Part shown: piece by piece, positions 1 through 6,384 of the stretch | How the letters are laid out: each line of letters opens with the position of its first letter | Numbering within the stretch: position 1 is the stretch's first letter | NCBI GenBank assembly: GCA_023446735.1 | Contig: JAEXPQ010000322.1 | Location: 1-15,511 of the forward strand | DNA length: 15,511 nt | Source: Verrucomicrobiota bacterium | GTDB lineage: Bacteria > Verrucomicrobiota > Verrucomicrobiia > Opitutales > Opitutaceae | Direction: 5' to 3' | Position numbers and translations under genes: made by a program | Notes under the pieces: generated by a model | Databases searched by the model: none | Told to the model about the DNA's origin: nothing | Seen by the model: the letters and a program-made list of their open reading frames with translations, nothing else

Positions 1-38
1 GGGGGGGGGGGGGGGGCCGGGCGGGGGCCGCCGGCGGC
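1..38. other. G homopolymer and GC palindrome at the window edge
   Basis: The first 16 bases are all G. They are followed by G/C-only sequence with a perfect 12-bp palindrome at 27-38 (GCCGCCGGCGGC), just downstream of the esterase stop codon. The palindrome could form a short hairpin at the end of that transcript, but there is no T tract. A long pure G run at the exact end of a window is most simply a sequencing or assembly edge artefact. Confidence 0.5.
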
Positions 39-52
39 ATGCAGGGCGTGCG

Positions 53-2038
53 CTAGAACCTGCGGCTCAGTTCGATCGTGACACCGGTTTCGTGGCGATC
101 GGCGGTGTCGGTCTCAAAGCGGCCGCGCAACGCGAGGGTGAGCTCACGCGGGAGCCCGAGGACGAGCTCGGGCGCCGCGCCGAGGCGCCAGCGGCGGCCG
201 TGGTCGGCGTAACCAAAGGTTGGGGCAGCAGTGTTGCCGAGGAGCCGGGCTTGCACGGCGGTGTGCGCGTCGCCGACCTCATAGGCGGCGGACACGCGGA
301 GGCCGGGTTGGAGGCTGACCGCACCCAGTTGCCAGGTCGCGGGACGTAGCGAGGCGGCGACGCGGAGTTGCGCGGATTCGCGCGTGAACTTCTCGAAGCG
401 CAGATCGAGGCCGGGCGCACCGTGTTCGGAGTAGGCGGAGATCTCGGCCTCGGCCAAGCGGGCGCCCACTTCGAACTCCGCGGTCCAATCCCGGACGGCG
501 ATCGTGCGGACGAGCGCGGTGTCGCCGGCCCAGATCGTGTCGTGGGTCCGCCCTTCTGCTTTCATCGTCGGAATGCGCGGGTCGCGGCGGACTTTGCCGG
601 CAAGGCGCGTCCACGTCACTGAGCTGCGGAGCGTGGCCCAGCCGAGGTCGCGGCGGGCGAACAGGCCGAGGCCGCCGCCGGCGAGGTCGGCGCGCAGGGC
701 TTTGTCGTCGACCCAGGTGCGGGCGCTGGCGAGCGTGGCGCCGAGTCCCCATGCTTGGTCACTACTGGGCGCGTGCTCGAAGCCCACGGTGACGTTGGTG
801 GGGAAGGTCTCCCAGTGCCCCTCGTCGCCGGGAAGGGTCGCGCGCCGATAACCGTTGGAGATGTCGACAATGCCGCTCCAGTGGCGAGCCGAGGTGGTGC
901 GGGGTGCATCGAGCAGCTGGCTCGAGAAGATTTCGGCGCTGGCGAGGCCGGAGTCGGCCAGACGCGCGAGCCGTTGTTGCGGGCGGCCTTGGATCGAGTC
1001 GACGACCTGGCCGAAGTAGTCGGCCATGAGCCGCTCGCCCTTGGCGGTGAGGTGCAGCCAGTCGACGAAGAGGTGCTTCTCGGCGGCGGCCGTGTCGGTG
1101 ACGAGCAGGGTGTCGGTCTCGTCGTCGTAGACCGGATCGGTGATGTTGGTGAAGCCGAAGGCCGACGGGTTCTCCCGGATGGCGGTGAACAGCGTGTTGC
1201 CCGGCAGGGTGACAAGGTTGACCGAGTCGCCGAGTTCACGACCGAGGGCGCGCAGCCCGGCATCGATCGTGGTGCGGCCGTGGTCCGCGGCGTCTGCGAG
1301 ATAGCGGCGGTTGAGCTCGGCGTACTCGGGCGGCAGCGATTTGTAGAGCGCGAGAAACAGCGGTGCCGCGGAGAAGTCGGGCAGGTCGTTGACGAAGACG
1401 GCGAGCGGCTGGCCCGTGGCTCCCGGTTTGGAACGGGCGACGCTGGCGACGCGACGGATGGCGGTGGCGATGTTGGCAGCGGCCGTGCGCGAGGTGTCGG
1501 CCGGGTTGGTGCCTTGGAGGATACCCTCGAAGTAGTCGTTGGGGCCGATATCGATGACGATGGCGCTGTCGCCACGCGGGTGGAGCCGGCCGGTGGCGAC
1601 TTCGGCTTCGAACGCTGCCACCTGGCTGAGGAGACCGGCGGGGATCGAGGTCGGGAAGCCGCCGATCCACTCGTTGGTCATGGCGCCGTCGTAGGCGTAG
1701 TTGACCCGTTCGCCGGTGCGCTTGGGATCGCTGCTGACCCGCATGCCGGGGAAGAGCAGCTCGACCCATTTTGGGCCGGAGGCGTGGCGGATGAAACCGT
1801 CGGGGCCGCGCCAGTAGGGCGCGTGGGCGCCGGGGGCGAACTCCGGAAGTGCGAGAAGGTTGCCCATCTCGGAACCGCTGTCGCCGAAGACGTAGACTTC
1901 AGCGGGCGGGGCGGCGCGGAGCGGAGGCGGGAAGAAACCGATGCTGCCCAGCAGGAAAGGCAGGATCGGCAGCCAGCGACGAGGCAGGGCGCGGGTGTGA
2001 GTTGCGGGGACGCTTGGGTCGGTGAGTTGGTTTTGCAT
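53..2038 (-). CDS. GDSL (SGNH) esterase/lipase with C-terminal autotransporter barrel
   Basis: This 661-residue protein is probably a surface-displayed or outer-membrane carboxylester hydrolase. The N-terminus (about residues 20-42) is basic then hydrophobic, ending in an Ala-rich stretch, as in a signal peptide. The SGNH hydrolase domain spans about 46-350. Block I is FGDSGSEMGN with nucleophile Ser54, the block II glycine lies near 118 (YDGAMTN), block III is GPND (165-168), and block V is DWLH with Asp326 and His329. Residues about 385-661 alternate polar and hydrophobic residues and end in Phe, as in type V autotransporter barrels. This order (GDSL passenger then barrel) is that of the EstA/ApeE-like family. 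The ATG at 2036-2038 gives a sensible signal peptide, though no clear ribosome binding site precedes it. The AraC-type regulator lies 138 bp upstream on the same strand and may be co-transcribed. The substrate cannot be told from sequence. Confidence 0.9.
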   Translation of the reverse strand: MQNQLTDPSVPATHTRALPRRWLPILPFLLGSIGFFPPPLRAAPPAEVYVFGDSGSEMGNLLALPEFAPGAHAPYWRGPDGFIRHASGPKWVELLFPGMRVSSDPKRTGERVNYAYDGAMTNEWIGGFPTSIPAGLLSQVAAFEAEVATGRLHPRGDSAIVIDIGPNDYFEGILQGTNPADTSRTAAANIATAIRRVASVARSKPGATGQPLAVFVNDLPDFSAAPLFLALYKSLPPEYAELNRRYLADAADHGRTTIDAGLRALGRELGDSVNLVTLPGNTLFTAIRENPSAFGFTNITDPVYDDETDTLLVTDTAAAEKHLFVDWLHLTAKGERLMADYFGQVVDSIQGRPQQRLARLADSGLASAEIFSSQLLDAPRTTSARHWSGIVDISNGYRRATLPGDEGHWETFPTNVTVGFEHAPSSDQAWGLGATLASARTWVDDKALRADLAGGGLGLFARRDLGWATLRSSVTWTRLAGKVRRDPRIPTMKAEGRTHDTIWAGDTALVRTIAVRDWTAEFEVGARLAEAEISAYSEHGAPGLDLRFEKFTRESAQLRVAASLRPATWQLGAVSLQPGLRVSAAYEVGDAHTAVQARLLGNTAAPTFGYADHGRRWRLGAAPELVLGLPRELTLALRGRFETDTADRHETGVTIELSRRF

Positions 2039-2176
2039 AGACGGCTTGGCGCCGAGGGCGCGTTGCCGGATGCGAAACTACCCGAACGACCAGCGGGGGT
2101 CTTCCGGTGCGGCCCAAGCGTCTGACGACTGGGCCCATTCGTCGGGAACCGATGCGGAAGTGCTTGATAGGCAGGG

Positions 2177-3427
2177 TTAGGTGGTGGGCGTGGTTGGCGC
2201 GGACTTTTTCCCTGCAGAGTCGCGAAACGCCGACGGCGTGACGCCGAACTGGCCGCGAAACGCGGCGTTGAAGGCGGAGAGGGTGTTGAAACCGCAGCTG
2301 AAGGCGATGTCGGCGATGGTGCGGCGGGTCGCCTCGGGGGCGGCGAGGGCTTGGGCGGCGTCGCGCACGCGGTAACCGGCGATGAGCTGATAGAAGGTGG
2401 CGCCGAAGGACTCCTTCAGGACGAACGAGAGGTTGTGGCGGGTGGTCTTGGCCTGTTCGGCGAGCTTCTGGAGCGAGAGCTCGGGATCGAGATGGACCTT
2501 GTCGCGTTCGAGCAGGGCGCGCACACGATCGGCGATGCGGGCAATCTCGGCATCCGGCAGACGGCGCTCCTTGGATTCGGGACGCGATGCCGGATCGGCG
2601 ATGGAGGGCGGCGGGGCTTCGGCTGGGGCGTTGGGCACGGGCGACGGCGTACCATGGTCGGTTGCCACCGGTGCCGGCGAAAACGCCACGTCGCCGAGCG
2701 GCTCGACCGGCGGGGCGATGACGACGGGAACGGGGACGACGAGACGCGTCGGTTGGGTGAAGGTCCAGAGCAGCGAGAACACGCCGATGACGGAACCGAA
2801 AGCCACGACGCTGTTGCCCTGCTTGGCCCACGGGGTGAGATCGGCTACGGTGCTGAACAGGAGAATCGCGAACACCAAGGAGGCGAGCACCGCGAGGCCC
2901 CGGACCGGGTGGGAACGCCCCTCGGCGATTTCCTCGGCGAGGCGCTGGCGCCGCCGCCAGAGGTTCCAGCAGGCGCCGCCGATGTAGCCGATCAGGTAGA
3001 GGTTGAGCGCGAGCATGATCGGCCACGCCTCAGGCTCGAACTCCCGGGAGGCCAGGCGGACCTTGTCCTCGGCCGGAAGGAAGTAGACCGGGAGATCGAG
3101 CATGGCGACCAAGGCGCTCGGCGCGAAATGCAGCAGCTTGCCGGGGGACCACGCGAAGGCCGGTTCGGCGGCAGCGCGGGTGTAGAGCAGGAACACCGGA
3201 CCGAGGGCGACGATGAAGGGGTTGGCGATCGCGTAGAACCACGGCACGGCGCCGAAGGCCCGTTCGTCGTAACAGACATTGTCGCACACGAACAGGGCGG
3301 CGCAGACCAGAAACGCCGCAAGGGCCTGCGCCGCCGGACGGTTCTCGGTCGGGCTGGACAACAGGCGCACCGCGAGCAAAAGCGCGGCGCCCGCACCGGC
3401 GAGGTTGAGGAAGGAGAGCGCGGACAT
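2177..3427 (-). CDS. AraC-family regulator with multi-span membrane N-terminus
   Basis: This 416-residue protein joins a membrane domain to an AraC/XylS DNA-binding domain. About seven hydrophobic segments are visible (near residues 8-25, 32-50, 62-82, 98-117, 136-154, 176-194 and 206-223). A Pro/Ala-rich linker (about 230-285) follows, then a double helix-turn-helix domain (about 291-405). The second HTH carries the typical pattern IADIAFSCGFNTLSAFNAAFRGQFGVTPSAF-like, including the family signature around residues 371-401. The likely role is a membrane-bound one-component sensor that acts on DNA next to the envelope; the ligand is unknown. The ATG at 3425-3427 is chosen because the first hydrophobic segment begins there. 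A TTG start at 3475 would add 16 Arg/Gly-rich residues. The gene is divergent from thyA (125 bp between starts) and sits upstream of the esterase gene, its most plausible target by position. Confidence 0.87.
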   Translation of the reverse strand: MSALSFLNLAGAGAALLLAVRLLSSPTENRPAAQALAAFLVCAALFVCDNVCYDERAFGAVPWFYAIANPFIVALGPVFLLYTRAAAEPAFAWSPGKLLHFAPSALVAMLDLPVYFLPAEDKVRLASREFEPEAWPIMLALNLYLIGYIGGACWNLWRRRQRLAEEIAEGRSHPVRGLAVLASLVFAILLFSTVADLTPWAKQGNSVVAFGSVIGVFSLLWTFTQPTRLVVPVPVVIAPPVEPLGDVAFSPAPVATDHGTPSPVPNAPAEAPPPSIADPASRPESKERRLPDAEIARIADRVRALLERDKVHLDPELSLQKLAEQAKTTRHNLSFVLKESFGATFYQLIAGYRVRDAAQALAAPEATRRTIADIAFSCGFNTLSAFNAAFRGQFGVTPSAFRDSAGKKSAPTTPTT

Positions 3428-3539
3428 GGCGACGGCCCCGACGCTTCCCCTCCCGCGGAGACGCGGCAAGACCAAGTTGACCGGCGGAGCGTCGACCCTG
3501 CGGGCGGAAATTTCCTTGGTTCGGGCGGCGGAGCGCAGT

Positions 3540-3543
3540 GGAG
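3540..3543 (+). promoter_or_regulatory. Ribosome binding site of thyA
   Basis: GGAG sits nine bases before the ATG at 3553. It supports that start over the in-frame GTG at 3538, which would overlap this site. Confidence 0.6.
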
Positions 3544-3552
3544 TGGCGGGCG

Positions 3553-4347
3553 ATGGAGCAATATCACCAGCTTCTCCACCTCGTCCTCGAGAAAGGCCGC
3601 TACAAGGCCGACCGCACCGGCACCGGGTGCCACTCCGTCTTCGGGGCGCAGGCGCGATTCGACCTGCGCACGAGCTTCCCGTTGCTCACGACCAAGAAGC
3701 TCCACCTGCGCTCGATCATCCACGAGCTGCTTTGGTTCCTGAAGGGGGACACCAACATCGGCTACCTGCGCGACAACAAGGTCACGATCTGGGACGAATG
3801 GGCGGACAAGGACGGTAACCTCGGTCGCGTCTACGGTGCGCAGTGGCGGGACTGGCGCCGGCCCGACGGCACCTCGGTCGACCAGATCGCGCGCCTGATC
3901 GACGGCCTGAAACGCGACCCGAACAGCCGTCGCCACATTGTCACGGCATGGAATCCCGGCGAGATCGAGCAGATGGCGCTCACGCCCTGCCATGCGATGG
4001 TCCAGTTCTTCGTGGTCGACGGCGAACTGAGCTGCCAGCTCTACCAGCGCAGCGCGGACCTCTTCCTCGGCGTGCCGTTCAACATCGCCTCGTACGCGCT
4101 GCTCACGCTCATGGTCGCGCAGGTGTGCGGGCTGAAACCGGCGGAGTTCGTGCACACCTTCGGCGACCTGCATCTCTACTCGAACCACCTCGAGCAGGCG
4201 AAGCTCCAGCTTTCGCGCGACTTCCGCCCGCTGCCGACGATGGCGTTGAATCCGGAGGTCAAAGACATCTTCGGTTTCCGCTTCGAGGATTTCACGCTCG
4301 CCGGCTACGATCCGCACCCGGCCATCAAGGCGCCGATCGCCGTGTGA
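3553..4347 (+). CDS. thyA: Thymidylate synthase
   Basis: ThyA methylates dUMP to dTMP using 5,10-methylene-tetrahydrofolate, releasing dihydrofolate, in the cytoplasm. The 264-residue product has exactly the length of E. coli ThyA and matches its residue numbering. Arg21 lies in DRTGTG, Arg126/Arg127 in NSRRHIV, the catalytic Cys146 in TPCHA, Asp169 and Asn177 in the dUMP-binding stretch (ADLFLGVPFNIASYAL), and His207/Tyr209 in HLYSNH. The C-terminus YDPHPAIKAPIAV is the conserved folate-site tail. Start at ATG 3553 gives the family N-terminus (MEQYHQLL) and a GGAG at good spacing. The in-frame GTG at 3538 would add five residues. folA follows on the same strand 88 bp downstream, the usual functional pairing, since dihydrofolate reductase recycles the product. 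Nothing appears damaged. Confidence 0.98.
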   Translation: MEQYHQLLHLVLEKGRYKADRTGTGCHSVFGAQARFDLRTSFPLLTTKKLHLRSIIHELLWFLKGDTNIGYLRDNKVTIWDEWADKDGNLGRVYGAQWRDWRRPDGTSVDQIARLIDGLKRDPNSRRHIVTAWNPGEIEQMALTPCHAMVQFFVVDGELSCQLYQRSADLFLGVPFNIASYALLTLMVAQVCGLKPAEFVHTFGDLHLYSNHLEQAKLQLSRDFRPLPTMALNPEVKDIFGFRFEDFTLAGYDPHPAIKAPIAV

Positions 4348-4352
4348 GAATT

Positions 4353-4488
4353 GCGGACTGTGGAATGCGGATTGCGGAATTTTGCAGGCGCGTTGACGCC
4401 GCCACTCCAACACCTTCGACTTCCTTTCGCCGCCTGTGACTTCCGAGACCCCCAGTCCGCAACCCGCAATCCGCAATCCGCAATCCGC
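4353..4488. repeat. Inverted pair of heptamer arrays between thyA and folA
   Basis: The left arm (4353-4380) holds four 7-bp units in register: GCGGACT, GTGGAAT, GCGGATT, GCGGAAT. The right arm (4454-4488) holds five in the opposite orientation: AGTCCGC, AACCCGC and three perfect AATCCGC. The arms can pair as an imperfect long stem. An inner pair, CAGGCG (4385-4390) with CGCCTG (4431-4436), extends the fold. The right arm lies inside the folA reading frame and the inner stem touches the proposed GTG start. The arrangement resembles the short tandemly repeated heptamers described in other bacteria; no database comparison was made. Confidence 0.85.
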
Positions 4489-4951
4489 GCCGCGTTTCAC
4501 GGCCATCGTCGCCATGGCGGAGAACCGGGTGATCGGCACGGGCAACAAGCTGCCGTGGCATCTGCCGGAGGACTTCAAGTGGTTCAAACAGCAGACGCTC
4601 GGCAAGACGCTGCTCATGGGCCGCAAGACCTTCGACTCGATCGGCCGGCCATTGCCGGGCCGCACGACCTTGGTCCTCAGTCGAAACGCGGTGACGATCC
4701 CCGGGGTGACGGTGGTGCGCTCGCTTGAGGAGATCGCCACCGCCGCGCCGAATGCCGCGGAGATCATGGTGTGCGGCGGAGCGGAGATCTACCGGCTCAC
4801 GCAGCCGCTTTGGCAGGAGGTTTTCGTGACGCGGGTGAAACGCACCGTTGCCGAGGGCGACGCGTTCTTTCCGGAATTCGAGGCCGCGTTCGCCGCGCCC
4901 GAGGTGGTGCGCGACACGCCGGAGTTCACGATTCTGCACTACCGGCGCTGA
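4436..4951 (+). CDS. folA: Dihydrofolate reductase
   Basis: FolA reduces dihydrofolate to tetrahydrofolate with NADPH and so restores the cofactor oxidised by ThyA. Visible family features are TAIVAMAENRVIG at the first strand, WHLPEDF with Asp46 at the position of E. coli Asp27, the NADPH-binding stretch MGRKTFDSIGRPLPGR (61-76), and CGGAEIY (113-119). The length is 171 residues from the GTG at 4436. E. coli FolA begins around the equivalent of residue 21, so about 20 residues are extra. Residues 7-18 (SPQPAIRNPQSA) are the translation of the AATCCGC heptamer array. No ATG occurs between the GTG and Met27, and starting at Met27 would delete the first beta strand, so GTG 4436 is the only conventional start that keeps the domain. 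No good ribosome binding site precedes it. Coupling to thyA translation, or a non-standard start (an ATC codon lies in the array), remains possible. Confidence 0.93.
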   Translation: MTSETPSPQPAIRNPQSAPRFTAIVAMAENRVIGTGNKLPWHLPEDFKWFKQQTLGKTLLMGRKTFDSIGRPLPGRTTLVLSRNAVTIPGVTVVRSLEEIATAAPNAAEIMVCGGAEIYRLTQPLWQEVFVTRVKRTVAEGDAFFPEFEAAFAAPEVVRDTPEFTILHYRR

Positions 4952-4986
4952 TCGGAGCAGCGGCGATGCGCTGGCGGTGCCCACGA

Positions 4987-5015
4987 AGAAGCCGGGCGTG
5001 ACGGCCCGGCCTTCT
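4987..5015. terminator. Hairpin between convergent folA and PEP-CTERM genes
   Basis: AGAAG-CCGGGC (4987-4997) pairs with GCCCGG-C-CTTCT (5004-5015), giving eleven pairs with one bulged C (5010) and a six-base loop. It lies 36 bases after the folA stop and 25 bases before the end of the facing gene, so it could serve both transcripts. Neither side has a strong T tract, so termination is inferred from place and shape. Confidence 0.5.
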
Positions 5016-5039
5016 CGTGAGCGAGGGAGAAACCGCTCT

Positions 5040-5819
5040 TCAACGGCGCCGGCGGCGTTTCCAAACGACGAGACCGAGCGTCGCGAGACCGAGGGAGATC
5101 GCGTAGGTCGAGGGCTCCGGGATGGCGGAGAACGAGACCGAGGAGTTCTGCACGAGGATGCCGCCGGGGTTGGCGTTCGCGAGACTGTCGTTGCTGAGCA
5201 GCACCACGAGCAGCGTCGAGGCGTCGATCGTGCCGGTGTAGGTCACGGTCGCCGCGGAGGCGTTGGTGCCGAAGTTCTGCCCGGTGGTGCCCAGGAGTCC
5301 GGCGAAGGATTGGTAACTGGTGCCCGGCTTGTTGAGGAGGTGGACACTGAAACCGTTGTCGCCGCGAAGGTCGAACGAGAGGCCGACCGGTTGGGCGAGG
5401 TTGGCGAAGGAGGCGAGGCTGGCGCCGAGGTTGTAGATGAAGGCGTAGCCGCCACCGTTGTTCGGATCATGGATCGCCGTGTCGCTCGCATTGGTCGCGA
5501 GCGCGAGCCAAAGCGAATTCGAGGCCGGGGTCGGCTCGACCCAAGCGCTGGAGAACCGAATCGCGTTCTCGGCGGTAGCGAGCTGGGTCTGCGGACCGGC
5601 GTTCCAGTAGCTCAGGAAATTGTCTAGGCCAGTCGCTCCGGTGGCGTTGTCCGAGGAGGCGGGGTTGCCGAGAAACCGATAGGCGTCCCAATTGGGATCG
5701 GTGGCCCCGGCCGTGCCGTTGAAACCCGTATTGAGGAAGTTGGTCAGCGGCGACAATTGCGCCGAGACCGCGAGCGCGGAGGTGGCCAGGGCCACGAAGA
5801 GGAGCTTGAAACAGTGCAT
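5040..5819 (-). CDS. Exported PEP-CTERM sorting-domain protein
   Basis: This is a 259-residue secreted protein of unknown function. Residues 1-20 form a signal peptide (MHCFKLLFVALATSALAVSA). The body is rich in Asn, Gly, Ser, Thr and Ala with few charges. The last 27 residues are a clear PEP-CTERM tail: IPEPSTY, a hydrophobic span (AISLGLATLGLVVW) and a basic end (KRRRRR). In known systems this tail is recognised by exosortase, which transfers the protein to the cell surface or exopolysaccharide. No exosortase gene is in the window. The body carries no motif I recognise. The start at ATG 5817-5819 is preferred because the signal peptide follows at once; a GTG at 5840 would add seven residues. 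It is convergent with folA and not obviously in an operon. Confidence 0.85.
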   Translation of the reverse strand: MHCFKLLFVALATSALAVSAQLSPLTNFLNTGFNGTAGATDPNWDAYRFLGNPASSDNATGATGLDNFLSYWNAGPQTQLATAENAIRFSSAWVEPTPASNSLWLALATNASDTAIHDPNNGGGYAFIYNLGASLASFANLAQPVGLSFDLRGDNGFSVHLLNKPGTSYQSFAGLLGTTGQNFGTNASAATVTYTGTIDASTLLVVLLSNDSLANANPGGILVQNSSVSFSAIPEPSTYAISLGLATLGLVVWKRRRRR

Positions 5820-5917
5820 GTGGAGTGGGGGCTGCGGCACCGAACACCGTTCTTCACGCGCGTACCCGCAACGGCAAATCCCCCCTCCGGCGCAAGTAGC
5901 TCTTCTGTTAATGGGCG

Positions 5918-5940
5918 AGGCCGGCGGTTGGAGCCGGCCT
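5918..5940. repeat. Perfect short hairpin, REP-like
   Basis: AGGCCGGC (5918-5925) and GCCGGCCT (5933-5940) are exact complements around a seven-base loop. Read on the minus strand it begins TTAGGCCGGCTCC, resembling GTAGGGCCGGCTTCC just after ligA (from 14509). This suggests a second palindromic family, but two partial matches in GC-rich DNA are weak evidence. Confidence 0.45.
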
Positions 5941-6220
5941 AATCGCCGCCGAACGACCCTCGCCTCACGCCCGGATGCGACACGAAGCGAATGTCCGCGG
6001 GGCTTCCGCTGCGGTGGGGCCGATTGAAACTCTGGCGCACTTCGCTGTCACGATGGGCCCCATGTCACACCACACGTTTTGCCCCGGATGGGGCGAAACC
6101 GGGCCGGCGCGGTTCGTTGGAGGGGCGCGCTCCGTCGCGATCGTTTCCGAACCCGGTGCCGCCAGAGCGCCGCCCTTCACCTAACCGCCGAAGGTGACGC
6201 TGTTTCCGAGGAGTGGCCGC

Positions 6221-6276
6221 GTAGGCCGGCGAGCTTGCTCGCGCTCCGGAAAGCGCGTGCAAGCACGCTGACCTAC
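6221..6276. repeat. Inverted pair of 24-bp REP-like units
   Basis: Unit one (6221-6244, plus) reads GTAGGCCGGCGAGC then TTGCTCGCGC. Unit two (6253-6276) is the same element on the minus strand, GTAGGTCAGCGTGC then TTGCACGCGC. Eight bases separate them, so the pair forms a long stem with a short loop, and each unit also has its own internal palindrome around GCGAGC/GCTCGC. Further copies occur at 9778-9914 and inside ligA. The structure is like REP/BIME elements in enterobacteria and pseudomonads, which RAYT transposases can mobilise; no RAYT gene is in the window. Confidence 0.85.
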
Positions 6277-6384
6277 AGTCTCACGGGGGGTGCGGGAGAT
6301 CTCGCTCGTGGACTGGCGGCGATTGCGTGGTCACGGCGTCGCGATGTCGCCCCTCCGACTCCCCGGGGGCGTGGCCTCGAAGGA

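Larger units (their letters stand above)
5820..6384. other. Gene-poor 565-base gap with palindromic repeats
   Basis: No ORF here has a recognisable domain or convincing start; the longest run about 70 codons and overlap one another on both strands. The gap holds a perfect 8-bp-stem hairpin (5918-5940) and an inverted pair of REP-like units (6221-6276). A smaller GC hairpin (GCCCC/GGGGC near 6081-6095) is also present. It must contain the promoter of the PEP-CTERM gene and the end of the beta-galactosidase transcript, but I see no clear -35/-10 pair or T-tailed terminator. Confidence 0.6.

Noticed and set aside
755..2125. A 456-codon plus-strand open frame opposite the esterase gene
   Set aside because: It is the antisense shadow of a gene with a complete SGNH catalytic set; its composition is low in aromatic residues and it has no motif.
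3477..3482. TTGACC as a -35 box for thyA
   Set aside because: No -10-like hexamer follows at 16-18 bases.
4353..4488. CRISPR array
   Set aside because: The repeats are 7 bp, contiguous and inverted, with no spacers of regular length and no cas genes.
2992..4767. A 591-codon minus-strand open frame across thyA and folA
   Set aside because: It runs antisense to two certain genes and includes the heptamer translation (GLRIADCGL type), which is repeat DNA.
5965..6197. Small overlapping ORFs of about 70 codons in the PEP-CTERM/beta-galactosidase gap
   Set aside because: Frames are open on both strands over the same bases, with no ribosome binding site or recognisable motif; this is expected in GC-rich DNA.
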